Notes under the pieces: generated by a model
Told to the model about the DNA's origin: nothing
The model's database searches: none
Seen by the model: only the letters and a program-made list of their open reading frames with translations
From: Acidimicrobiia bacterium UBA4744
GTDB lineage: Bacteria > Actinomycetota > Acidimicrobiia > Spongiisociales > UBA4744
DNA: 42,793 bases
NCBI GenBank assembly: GCA_002403855.1
Contig: DHIO01000006.1
Span: forward strand, 1 to 42,793
Direction of reading: 5' to 3'
Translations under genes and position numbers: made by a program
Shown here: positions 7,993-15,575 of the stretch, piece after piece
Numbering within the stretch: position 1 is the first letter of the stretch
Layout of the letters: each line of letters starts with the position of its first letter

Positions 7993-9255
7993 TCACCCGG
8001 TCAGCTGCACTAACGAATGAATGAGCAGTCCCACCAGGGCGCCCACCAAGGTGCCGTTGATGCGGATGAACTGGAGGTCCCGGCCCAGCAGCAACTCCAA
8101 TCGTCGGCTTGCTTCGTTGGCGTCCCAGCGGTCGACGGTCGAAGCTATCAGGTCGGCCACTTCGCCACCCGACTGCTCGACCACCTGACGGCTGACGGAC
8201 ACCACCCAGGTGTTGACCCGGTGTCTCAGGTCGGGATCGTGGGCAAGTCGCTCGCCCGCCGCGATAGTCCACACCTCGAGGCGGCGACGCAACTCCGATT
8301 CGGGTTCGCCGGCCGCTCGTGTGAGTTGCTGCTTCAAATCGGTCCAGAGCACTTGGGCCCAAGCCTGGAATTCGGGATGATTCAGCAACTCTGCCTTGAG
8401 CTGTTCGCCTTGCATACGCAAGTCGGGTGATGCCTTGAGCCGATCTGCCAACAGCAAGGCCTGGGAGTCGAAGTGTCTCCGGATCTCGTGATCCGGATCG
8501 GCCGTGACGTCGCGGACGAATCGCTGCAGTCCGTCGTAGACCTTCTCGAATACCATGAGATCGACGGATTCCGGTATCCACCACGGTGATTCCTGGCGGA
8601 TTCGCTCTCGGAGCAGGTCTTGGTTCTCCTCGATGGCACGGGATGCGCCGCGCAGCGTTGCGTCGACGAGGACATGGTGATGGCCGCCCTCCATGGCCAA
8701 CTCGATGGCTCCGCCGAGGATGGGGGTCAGTTCGACCGTTCGGATGCGTTCCTCGACGGCCTGCCGGATGCTCTCCTGGATCTCTTCATCCCCCAGGGCG
8801 TCGGCGATGCCGGCAATCACACCGCTGCCCTGCCGAGCGACCACTTCGGCGTTGCTCGGCCGCACGAGCCACTCGCCCAAGCGGGAGGCCGGATCCAGGT
8901 CGCGGAGTCGCTCGGCCAGCTGGTCCGGGTCGAGGAAGTTGTGAGCGATGAATTCTCCCAGGCCGCGCCCGAACACGGCTTTCCCGCGGGCAATGATGGC
9001 GGTATGGGGGATGGGTATCCCGAGTGGATGACGGAACAAGGCGGTCACCGCAAACCAGTCCGCCACGCCGCCAACAACACCAGCTTCGGCGGCGGATTGC
9101 AGATAACCCCAGAAGCCGGTTCCGTCGGTGAAGACGTGAGTGGCCACAAAGACGAGTGCGGCGAAGACCAACAGCCCCGTTGCCCGGCGACGTGCCACAG
9201 CGAGATCGCGGGCTCGTTCCTCGTCCCACGAAACTGCGAAGGTGGGAGCGCTCAT
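7993..9255 (-). CDS. DUF445 family membrane protein
   Basis: DUF445 proteins are membrane-anchored, largely helical proteins of unknown function, usually 380-450 residues; this one has 420. The N-terminal membrane helix (about 26-42) is followed by the family signature GVVGGVADWFAVTALFRHPLGIPIPHTAIIARGK. A long helical extramembrane body follows, rich in charged residues (RLRDLDPASRLGEWL; LRERIRQESPWWIPE). A C-terminal hydrophobic helix (INGTLVGALVGLLIHSLVQL) closes the protein. ATG 9255 fits the family start. It ends convergent with the VTT-like gene, about 190 bases away. Confidence 0.9.
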   Translation of the reverse strand: MSAPTFAVSWDEERARDLAVARRRATGLLVFAALVFVATHVFTDGTGFWGYLQSAAEAGVVGGVADWFAVTALFRHPLGIPIPHTAIIARGKAVFGRGLGEFIAHNFLDPDQLAERLRDLDPASRLGEWLVRPSNAEVVARQGSGVIAGIADALGDEEIQESIRQAVEERIRTVELTPILGGAIELAMEGGHHHVLVDATLRGASRAIEENQDLLRERIRQESPWWIPESVDLMVFEKVYDGLQRFVRDVTADPDHEIRRHFDSQALLLADRLKASPDLRMQGEQLKAELLNHPEFQAWAQVLWTDLKQQLTRAAGEPESELRRRLEVWTIAAGERLAHDPDLRHRVNTWVVSVSRQVVEQSGGEVADLIASTVDRWDANEASRRLELLLGRDLQFIRINGTLVGALVGLLIHSLVQLTG

Positions 9256-9324
9256 GGGAGAGGATCGTAGGGGACGAGCACTGCCGGGACCATCCGATGC
9301 CTCTCGAGTTGCGGATGGTAGGGG

Positions 9325-9612
9325 TCAGTTTCGAAGCGGGTCGATCCCCTCGAACTCGAAGAAGGCATCATCGGCATAGCAGTACCACCACGCTTCACCC
9401 GGCTCGAAGCTCCTGATCACCGGGTGGCCGGCCCCGTGGAAGTGCTTGGTGGCGTGCCGATTGGGCGATTGATCGCAACACCCTATGTGACCGCACTCCA
9501 CGCACGCACGCAGATGTACCCAGGTTCCGCCGATTTCGAGGCATTCTACGCAGCCGTTCCCTGATGGGGTGGCGGTCGACAGGTCGCCGATATGGGTACA
9601 TCTCTCGTTCAT
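9325..9612 (-). CDS. UBP-type zinc finger domain protein
   Basis: This 95-residue protein is almost entirely one ZnF-UBP domain. It starts CTHIGDL, then GCVECLEIGGTWVHLRACVECGHIGCCDQSPNRHATKHFHGAGHPVIRSFEPGEAWWYCY, with the Cys/His ligands in the expected order and the WWYCY strand at the end. In eukaryotes this domain binds the C-terminal GG of ubiquitin; in bacteria its partner is unknown. Some actinobacterial copies sit near redox enzymes, which is not the case here. I chose ATG 9612; an in-frame GTG at 9645 would add 11 residues. No strong ribosome-binding site marks either start. Confidence 0.85.
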   Translation of the reverse strand: MNERCTHIGDLSTATPSGNGCVECLEIGGTWVHLRACVECGHIGCCDQSPNRHATKHFHGAGHPVIRSFEPGEAWWYCYADDAFFEFEGIDPLRN

Positions 9613-9841
9613 CGTTGAGTCTTTCTGCCGAAGGTAGGCCGACACTACAACAGTTGCCGGAGAATGCGGTTCGGGTCGACGGTTGCCTCATACTCGCTGA
9701 GAAGTCCAAGGGCGCCCATGTTCCCCCTGCGGCGGGAGGTGTCGACCGGCGCCTCTTGGGCGGGTTTCGGCCGAGGCTGGGAAACCGATCGCGATGTCCA
9801 GGAGAGATCAGGCCGGTTGCGCCTTCCTTTGACCTGGGTGG

Positions 9842-11611
9842 CTAACCGACGGCGAGAGCGCGGGCGAGAAAGGTGCCCATCTGGTCTCGCTTCACCAGGT
9901 CGCCGGGACAGTACTCGAGCGGCTCTGTTCTACACCCGCTTGTGATCCCGAGGTCATAGAGCCGCTCGACGTACGGTGCGTACCAGGCGTCGACGGGAAC
10001 GTCGGCGAAGACCCCTCTTGCGGCGGTGAGGTTGCCTTCTTCGCCGAGAGCACGCAGCAGGAACGCGGCCATCTGAGATCGCGCAACCGGGTCGATCGGT
10101 CCGTAGTTTCCGTCCCCATATCCGACTGTGAGCCCTAGCTGGTAGAGCTGCTCGACGAAGCCCGTGTACCACAGGCCGGGCGGCACATCCAGGAAGTACC
10201 CCTGGTGGGAGGGCAAAGACTCTGCCTCGCCGATCAGCCTCAGCAGGAAGGCAGCCATTTCGGCACGATTGACGTGTTGGGCTGGGCAGTATCTGTCGTT
10301 GATGGGCGGATTGCAGCCGAGGGTTATGCCTTCGAGGGCGATGGTCTCGATGTTGGCCTCGTGGGCGTTGCCGTTGTCGTCGAGGAACCGCTGGGTGACC
10401 GCATCGCCGCTGACCTTCAACGTATAGACACCGTTGACCGAATCAACGACCTCGATAGTGACGTTTCCAACTTCGAACGTCGAGCCAACACCGTGGACGT
10501 GGTCGGTGCCGTCGTAGCCGGACACGGCGGGGACTTGGCTGGTCCGGCGTCTGTCGCCGTAGCAGGGCCAATCGGGTTCCTCCCACCAATAGCGTTCGCA
10601 GACATCCGCAGATTGGTTGACTTCGTACACCTCGATCCCGTGAGCCGGAAGCGATACGTCGTAGCCTTCCGGGACTCTCGCACCCATGAACCGATACTGC
10701 GAGGAACCTGCGTCGGTGGGAAGAACCAGCATCTGGGGAGCCGATGTCCCCAGTGCCCCAACCTGGTATTCGAAGCTTCCTTTCCTGTGAAAAGTAACGG
10801 ACGTCGGGCTCACCCAACCGGCCGCATACCGATTGATGGCCGGCGAATACCCTTGCAGAACGGCCCAGAGGGCACCGCTCATCAGGTCCATTGGATTGTC
10901 GTATTCGGAAGCGCGACCAGACTCGTCGTTGGTGAGCCCACCAAATGAGTGCGGCCACCCGATCGCGTGCCCGATCTCGTGTGCGACCGCCGAGATCCGC
11001 GGTTGTGCTAGGGGCGGGACGGTGACTACCGTGCCGCCTCCGACGACCGCCGTTCGCCCGTTGTCCGGATAGGAGCTGGGGCAGGGGTAGGGATAGCCGG
11101 GTGGGCACGTTATTCCGATGGTGCCGTAGCCGCCGAGGTAGTCCGTGTTGGCGACGATCAAGGCTCCGGACGCGTCGCCGCTGGTTGCAGCCGCTACCCG
11201 CCGTTCACAGTCGTTGAGGTACCAGCCGCCGAGATCCTGCGCCGGCTCTGGGTCCGGCGATGCTACGACTCCTCCAACCCGAAACGTGGGTTGATAGTCG
11301 CCACCCGACATGGTGAGGAAGTATGGACCGACCTCATTCGTGAGAAGCTCCACCGTGGCGGAGGCATCAATCGGGACCGATCCGTCGGCCAACTGGCAGA
11401 TCCACACCTCCCACACATCCAGGCCCGATGTGTAGAGGGACGACACCTCGTCCTGGAAAGCGATGAGCCCCAGGGGATCACCTTCCCAAACATCGTCGGC
11501 GGCGCCTGCAACGGTGGGCACCGCCAAGACGAGGAAGAGAATCCCCACCACCAGTGCGCACCGTCGCGTGCGGGTTGAGTGCTTTCTCAGGGCTCTTCGC
11601 TCCGACAACAA
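9842..11611 (-). CDS. secreted metzincin-like metalloprotease with three C-terminal S-layer-like repeats
   Basis: The product has a signal peptide (basic RRALRKHSTRTRR, then a hydrophobic stretch to VAGA near 37). The catalytic motif HEIGHAIGWPH is at 211-221 and a Met-turn YDNPMDLMSG lies about 16-25 residues later, the hallmarks of a metzincin zinc protease. A beta-rich middle follows. The last 190 residues hold three SLH-like repeats, each with a GIT/GLT-x-G turn and a V-x-R-x-(E/Q)-M-(A/G)-x-FL helix. These would hold the enzyme at the cell envelope. Translation starts at TTG 11611 or the adjacent TTG 11608; AGGAGG just upstream is better spaced for the second. Length is 588-589 residues. 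Paired cysteines in the exported region (e.g. TCPPGYPYPC) suggest disulfides. Confidence 0.88.
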   Translation of the reverse strand: MLSERRALRKHSTRTRRCALVVGILFLVLAVPTVAGAADDVWEGDPLGLIAFQDEVSSLYTSGLDVWEVWICQLADGSVPIDASATVELLTNEVGPYFLTMSGGDYQPTFRVGGVVASPDPEPAQDLGGWYLNDCERRVAAATSGDASGALIVANTDYLGGYGTIGITCPPGYPYPCPSSYPDNGRTAVVGGGTVVTVPPLAQPRISAVAHEIGHAIGWPHSFGGLTNDESGRASEYDNPMDLMSGALWAVLQGYSPAINRYAAGWVSPTSVTFHRKGSFEYQVGALGTSAPQMLVLPTDAGSSQYRFMGARVPEGYDVSLPAHGIEVYEVNQSADVCERYWWEEPDWPCYGDRRRTSQVPAVSGYDGTDHVHGVGSTFEVGNVTIEVVDSVNGVYTLKVSGDAVTQRFLDDNGNAHEANIETIALEGITLGCNPPINDRYCPAQHVNRAEMAAFLLRLIGEAESLPSHQGYFLDVPPGLWYTGFVEQLYQLGLTVGYGDGNYGPIDPVARSQMAAFLLRALGEEGNLTAARGVFADVPVDAWYAPYVERLYDLGITSGCRTEPLEYCPGDLVKRDQMGTFLARALAVG

Positions 11612-11960
11612 CGAACCTCCTGGCGTGTATCGGTCACCCTCGCAGGTGCAATCCGGTCGACGTAGGGGCCAAGGACTCTAACGGCATGTCGATGTGCCGT
11701 GCCTTCCGAACTCGACTCTACCTGCCGGCAGGGTACGCCCAGTATTGAGTAGATCGCCGGTAGCAGTGCCCGCCCTGAGCCGCAGCACCGTCGTTCCATC
11801 GGGATGGCATTCCGCCACCGGTCCTTCGGGCTCGAGGGAACGATGGCTGAGGGGGGCTTGAAGGCTGGGAGGGTCGGTCGGGTCCCGGAGTACCCGACCA
11901 CTCCGAACCAGGACCGTCGGCGCTCACGGAGCGTACTCCGCTGCCCTAAGGTAGGATTTC
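11612..11960. other. left part of a 907-base intergenic region; promoter region of the protease gene
   Basis: There is no convincing gene. Translations of open frames are arginine-rich. AGGAGG at the left edge is the ribosome-binding site of the protease. CGGAGcgtaCTCCG (about 11928-11941) is a short palindrome, and TAGGAT at 11952-11957 could be a -10 box for the structured segment that follows. Both are guesses. Confidence 0.35.
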
Positions 11961-11964
11961 CCAC

Positions 11965-12164
11965 GCTCTGTGGCGAAATGGGTCGTTGGGCCTATTCCAT
12001 CTGCCGGTGGTTCGCGGTTCAATCCAGGAGAAGGACACCGGCCCGGCCGCTCTGCCGAAGCTGGGAGGCAAGCCACCTTGGGGCGAAACCACAGAGCGGC
12101 TGGCTGGGGCCGTGGCTACGGCCGGGCCGATGTCTTCCTTTTTGTACCTGTGGATAACCGGCAG
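11965..12164 (+). ncRNA. candidate structured RNA (riboswitch-like or small RNA), family not recognised
   Basis: Nested helices can be drawn by eye. CTGCCGGT (12001-12008) pairs with ACCGGCAG (12157-12164). ATCC.AGG (12022-12028) pairs with CCTG.GGAT (12047+100 to 12055+100, that is 12147-12155). CGGCCCGGCCG (12039-12049) pairs with CGGCCGGGCCG (12119-12129) and can extend outward with mismatches to 12030/12137. CTCTG (12050-12054) pairs with CAGAG (12092-12096), and CAAG (12069-12072) with CTTG (12077-12080). GCTCTGTGG (11965-11973) is a perfect 9-base complement of CCACAGAGC (12089-12097), so it competes with the inner helix, as an expression switch would. A terminator-like hairpin follows at 12243. 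The strand is chosen from that terminator and the downstream gene at 12519. GC-rich DNA can form such pairs by chance. Confidence 0.4.
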
Positions 12165-12242
12165 GTCCATAGTCCCAGCGGCCCATTTTCCCGCGACCGG
12201 GCGGGGCGTCTCCCAGAACGGAGGAAGCCCATCGGGCCAGTT

Positions 12243-12265
12243 CGGGAGGGGCGTTTCTCCCGTTT
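12243..12265 (+). terminator. terminator-like hairpin after the candidate RNA
   Basis: CGGGAG (12243-12248) pairs with CTCCCG (12257-12262) around an 8-base loop, followed by TTT. It lies about 80 bases after the last helix of the candidate RNA and about 250 bases before the next gene. It could end a small RNA or serve as an attenuator. The T-run is short. Confidence 0.4.
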
Positions 12266-12518
12266 GAAGAGGTGCCCGACCGCGTCGCCACTCTTGTCGT
12301 CCGTTGTCTACGAGGTTTTTGAGCGCGGTGATCGTTGCTGCGATCTTCTCCCCGGCGTGACTGCGGTGGCGGACGAGAGAACCCGAGATGGGATGGATAC
12401 CGGCCTGGACCGCACATTCGGTCCCCACGGGCGCACGCTGAGTGGTAGTTTGGGATGGTGGCCTGGTTGGGACGACAGGCCCGTATGTCAAACGGGGGCG
12501 ACGGAGAAGGGGAGCAGG

Positions 12519-13034
12519 TTGCCGGGCGATAGCGACAAGACCTACCTGTATGTGGTCGGCTTCTTCGTGGCCGTCTTCCTGGTGGGAATCATCGGCACGC
12601 TGGTTCTCGGCAACGAGCCGGCCGACCAGCCGGTGGCCGCGGCTGAAAGCAGTACCACCGTCCCTCCGCTCTCGACCACAGTTGCATCTACCGTCCCGGC
12701 GGATCCGCATGTCGGTCGACCGGTCTACGACGAGTTTCTCATCCTCTCCCTCCTCGATTCCGAGACGGCCGAATTCTGTCGCGAGAACTTTGGGAAGGAC
12801 ACAGCTGCCTGCTACGACGCCTACGAGGAAGGCACCGACAACTTCGAAGAGGTGATCGTCAGCAACCTGGAAGCCCGGACGAGTTCGATTCCCAGCTACT
12901 CGCCGGAGGAGTATGGGTGCCACGCAGATGGCCGATGTCTCGATGATTACGGCGTCTGGTGCGACGAATTGGACTTCGGTTCCTTCGGAGACGAATCCGG
13001 CGATGCCATCAATCTCTGCTATCCGGACTCGTAG
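12519..13034 (+). CDS. membrane-anchored hypothetical protein with Ser/Thr-rich linker
   Basis: I do not recognise the outer domain. Translation probably starts at TTG 12519 (L/M-PGDSDKTYLYVVGFF), with GGAG eight bases upstream of the start; the frame is open far upstream but reads as nonsense there. Of 171 residues, about 9-29 are a single membrane helix (YVVGFFVAVFLVGIIGTLVL). A Ser/Thr/Pro linker (about 43-62) follows, then an acidic extracellular domain of about 110 residues. That domain has several cysteines (EFCRENFGKDTAACYDAYEEG; YGCHADGRCLDDYGVWCDE) that could form disulfides. It diverges from the secreted protease gene and shares its intergenic region, so both may act at the cell surface. 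Confidence 0.65.
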   Translation: MPGDSDKTYLYVVGFFVAVFLVGIIGTLVLGNEPADQPVAAAESSTTVPPLSTTVASTVPADPHVGRPVYDEFLILSLLDSETAEFCRENFGKDTAACYDAYEEGTDNFEEVIVSNLEARTSSIPSYSPEEYGCHADGRCLDDYGVWCDELDFGSFGDESGDAINLCYPDS

Positions 13035-13048
13035 AGGCGGCTCTCTAC
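13031..13048. terminator. hairpin between convergent genes
   Basis: GTAGAG (13031-13036) pairs perfectly with CTCTAC (13043-13048) around a six-base loop. The hairpin overlaps the stop codon of the plus-strand gene and faces the end of the CODH/ACS operon. There is no T-run on either side. Confidence 0.3.
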
Positions 13049-13190
13049 CGGCGGGGATGCTGGTGATGATGCTTCGTCGGGTCGGGTGAGGTTGGCGGGC
13101 CGGAGGCGGCCCTCGACCATGCCGGAAATCGAGGGAGTAGGGAAACGAGCTCCCAACTGGTCCAGTGCCGCTCGGGGAGTCCGCCTCAGT

Positions 13191-13943
13191 TCACGGGTCG
13201 GGTACGAAATATCGGACCGTCTTGAAAGGCTTGAGCTGTTCCGCCACGTTGTCCTTGAGGACGTTTCCCGATACATGCATGAGCGTGTCGCTGAAATCGA
13301 CGTCTATGCCCATACTGGCCAGGCACGGGTAGTGATGGTGCAAGAGGCCGGCTTCCTGCTCGGCGTCGTCGGCGGGAAGGTCGATCAAGCGTTCAGCCAC
13401 GTAGCGAGCACAACCACACACGGCATCGCGGATGACCTCCGTCCCGGTGATCTTCTTCGTGCGAGGATCAATGGTGAGTCGAAGGTTCGGTTGCCCGAAG
13501 TAGCGGGCGAACTCGGAGATCAAAGGATCCTGATAGGGCATTCGCTGCCTCCGCGCCACTCCGTAGTCGCTTTCGGTCAGAGAGCAGAGCGGTTTCGGCG
13601 TTACGCATACAACTCCCATCTTCTCCAACCAGCCCCGCAACTGGCGGGCCAGCCCGCGTGGAAGCCAGGCTTCGTTGTCGACCGCAGCGACAACGGCAGA
13701 AGCGCCCGTCACCTTCACTACATCGGGGATCAACTCCGCAACTGCCGACACCTCGGGGAAAGAGAGGACCAAATCGGCCGACGGGAGGTCGGTTGGGACG
13801 AACTCATCGGGATAGTCGATCACGATCGGGAACCGGGAAGGAGCCTCCCATTGTTCGACCACCCAGCCCGGCGGGGCGTGTTCCCGCACGTTGGAAAGGT
13901 GCCGCTCGCCGTATTCGCCGGTAATGATCCCGAGGATCCGCAT
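13191..13943 (-). CDS. DUF166 family protein, last gene of the CODH/ACS operon
   Basis: This 250-residue protein matches the DUF166 pattern as I remember it from archaea and anaerobes. It starts MRILGIITGEYGERHLSNVREH, continues with VIDYPDEFVPTDLPSADLVL, then KPLCSL (C120), VCGC (C176 and C178) and HHHYPCLASM (203-211 with C207). The clustered His/Cys residues suggest metal or cofactor binding. No function is established. It is separated by 36 bases from cooC2 on the same strand, so it probably belongs to the operon. That place, behind two nickel-handling ATPases, suggests a role in maturation of CODH/ACS or C1 metabolism; this is inference. An older annotation links DUF166 loosely to thymidylate-synthase-like proteins, which I would not rely on. 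Confidence 0.8.
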   Translation of the reverse strand: MRILGIITGEYGERHLSNVREHAPPGWVVEQWEAPSRFPIVIDYPDEFVPTDLPSADLVLSFPEVSAVAELIPDVVKVTGASAVVAAVDNEAWLPRGLARQLRGWLEKMGVVCVTPKPLCSLTESDYGVARRQRMPYQDPLISEFARYFGQPNLRLTIDPRTKKITGTEVIRDAVCGCARYVAERLIDLPADDAEQEAGLLHHHYPCLASMGIDVDFSDTLMHVSGNVLKDNVAEQLKPFKTVRYFVPDP

Positions 13944-13979
13944 GTGGTCAGTGACCGCCGAACCCGGAGCCGGTCGTGC

Positions 13980-14768
13980 TCACAGGATCTTTTCCAGCAT
14001 GCCGGTCACCGCTTGGTACACGGGAGAATCATCTTCCATTTCGACGAGGGGGCGGCCGCTGAAGTCAAACTCGGTGACGTCACGCGCTTCCGGGATGGTG
14101 CCGAGCAATGGGACATCCAGCCGGTCTACCGCCTCCTGCAGAGCGGGGGGTATCTCGCCGGCCGGCATCCGATTGATGATCAGATAGGCGTTTTCGATAT
14201 GGACGTCCAGCTCGTGACGGAATCCGGCGATGCGGCCCGCCGCCACGATGCCCCGCTGGGTAGGATCGCTGACGATCAGCAGATGCTGCACGTCGCGAGT
14301 AGTTCGGCGGCTGAGGTGTTCCATGCCTGCCTCGTTGTCCACCACCACATAGCGATAATGATCTCCGATGGTGTCGATCACTTCCCGCAGGTTGTGGTTC
14401 ACTGCGCAATAGCAGCCGGGACCTTCCGAACGACCCATTGCGATCAAATCGAAATCGATCCCCTCTGAAAGCGATGACCGCACCTCGTAGTCGAGGTACT
14501 CGCGCTTGCTCACCCCGCCCGGCATCCCGCCCATAGCGGCTCCTCCGGCAGTGACACTCTCCTTGACTTTGGTGAGCAGGCCTTCACGGATGTCGCCGAC
14601 CGTCCATTCGAGATCGAGACCGAGCACCATGTTGAGGTTGCTGCTGGGGTCTGCGTCGATCGCCAGCGTGGCTCCCTGCCCGGTCTGGGCCAAGTACTTG
14701 ATGGTCAGGGCGGCGATCGTCGTCTTCCCCACTCCACCCTTGCCGGCCACGGCGATGGTCGTCGTCAT
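13980..14768 (-). CDS. cooC: CooC-type nickel-insertion ATPase (second copy)
   Basis: CooC/AcsF proteins are MinD-like dimeric ATPases that help deliver nickel to CODH and acetyl-CoA synthase. The deviant Walker A motif GKGGVGKTT sits at 9-17, the switch aspartate region AIDADPSSNL at 37-46, and the nickel-binding CxC at C119-Y-C121 (GPGCYCAVNHNLREV). Later come VVVDNEAGMEHLSRRTTRDV and a base-recognition segment (LIINRMP). At 262 residues it has the normal length. Its ATG overlaps the stop of the other cooC by four bases (ATGA), so the pair is translationally coupled. Which of the two serves CODH and which serves the synthase cannot be told. This copy keeps the MGGMPGGVSKREYLDYEVR stretch typical of CooC. 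Confidence 0.92.
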   Translation of the reverse strand: MTTTIAVAGKGGVGKTTIAALTIKYLAQTGQGATLAIDADPSSNLNMVLGLDLEWTVGDIREGLLTKVKESVTAGGAAMGGMPGGVSKREYLDYEVRSSLSEGIDFDLIAMGRSEGPGCYCAVNHNLREVIDTIGDHYRYVVVDNEAGMEHLSRRTTRDVQHLLIVSDPTQRGIVAAGRIAGFRHELDVHIENAYLIINRMPAGEIPPALQEAVDRLDVPLLGTIPEARDVTEFDFSGRPLVEMEDDSPVYQAVTGMLEKIL

Positions 14769-15568
14769 GCGTTACCTCTTGGTCCGCTCGAAACTGGCAT
14801 CAACTCGTTGAGCTCATCGGCAATCCGGTCGGCAGCCTCGCGCAGCGGCGGCACGAGAGCGTACACGGACTCATCGCGGCGATCGGCTTCAACGACTCCC
14901 GGATCCTCGGGCAGGTACCCGAGCAGTGAAAGGTCGGAGGCCTCTGCTTCGAGAAACGCTAGGTCTTGGTCGCCGCGGATTCTGTTCCCGACCAACCACA
15001 TCCGGGTCAGTCCGATGTCCTCGGCAAGTCTCTTGATCTGGCCGGCCGTGGCAAGGCTCCTTCTGGTTGGTTCGACCACGATCAGCATGGCATCGACGAA
15101 ATCCACCGTTGCCCGGCCGAGGTGCTCGACCCCGGCATACATGTCCATGATGAGCACGTCGTCGTCTCGGAAGAGAAGGTGGGTGAACAGCGTCTTCAAC
15201 ATGGCACTCTCCGGACAGATACACCCGGAGCCCCCCGACTCGACCGAGCCCATTTCCAGCAAGCGGACTCCCGCGTGGACGGCGCTGTACCGCTCGGGTA
15301 GATCATCGACTCGGGGGTTGAGCGTGAAGAAGCCGCCCATGGCCCCCGGTTTGGCACCGGTGCGCTCTTCGATCAGCTCTTCCATCTCTGCGATGGGTCG
15401 CAAGGAATCGAGCAGTTCGCCGGGGAAAGCAAGGGCGCGTGCCAGGGATGGGGACGGATCCGAATCCACCGCCAGGACTGCTCGCCCTCGATCGGCGTAC
15501 GTCTGGGAGAGCAGGGCCGCCAGGGTTGTCTTCCCAACACCCCCTTTCCCGCTTATTGCTATCTTCAT
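14765..15568 (-). CDS. cooC: CooC-type nickel-insertion ATPase (first copy)
   Basis: This 267-residue MinD-like ATPase has Walker A GKGGVGKTT at 7-15, VLAVDSDPSPSLARAL at about 31-46 and the nickel-site CxC at C116-I-C118 (GSGCICPESAMLKTL). The phrase IMDMYAGVEHLGRATVDFVD is the Walker B/switch region. It is clearly related to the second copy but diverged, especially at residues 48-90. It lies 7 bases after metVF and overlaps the second copy. Two CooC-like genes with one CODH and one acetyl-CoA synthase suggest one chaperone per nickel enzyme, in line with CooC/AcsF pairs in acetogens; assignment is inferred. Confidence 0.9.
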   Translation of the reverse strand: MKIAISGKGGVGKTTLAALLSQTYADRGRAVLAVDSDPSPSLARALAFPGELLDSLRPIAEMEELIEERTGAKPGAMGGFFTLNPRVDDLPERYSAVHAGVRLLEMGSVESGGSGCICPESAMLKTLFTHLLFRDDDVLIMDMYAGVEHLGRATVDFVDAMLIVVEPTRRSLATAGQIKRLAEDIGLTRMWLVGNRIRGDQDLAFLEAEASDLSLLGYLPEDPGVVEADRRDESVYALVPPLREAADRIADELNELMPVSSGPRGNA

Positions 15569-15575
15569 GCCGCTT

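Noticed and set aside
9613..9841. Minus-strand peptide ending MGALGLLSEYEATVDPNRILRQLL between the protease and zinc-finger genes
   Set aside because: The end looks like a real protein C terminus, but upstream is polar linker-like sequence without a start codon; too little to call a gene.
12001..12140. Similarity of the structured segment to a c-di-AMP (ydaO) riboswitch core
   Set aside because: GCCGAA, GGGAGG and GGGGCGAA recall parts of the ydaO consensus, but the conserved 3' strand (CCCGAC...CAGCTAACC-like) is missing, so I left the family open.
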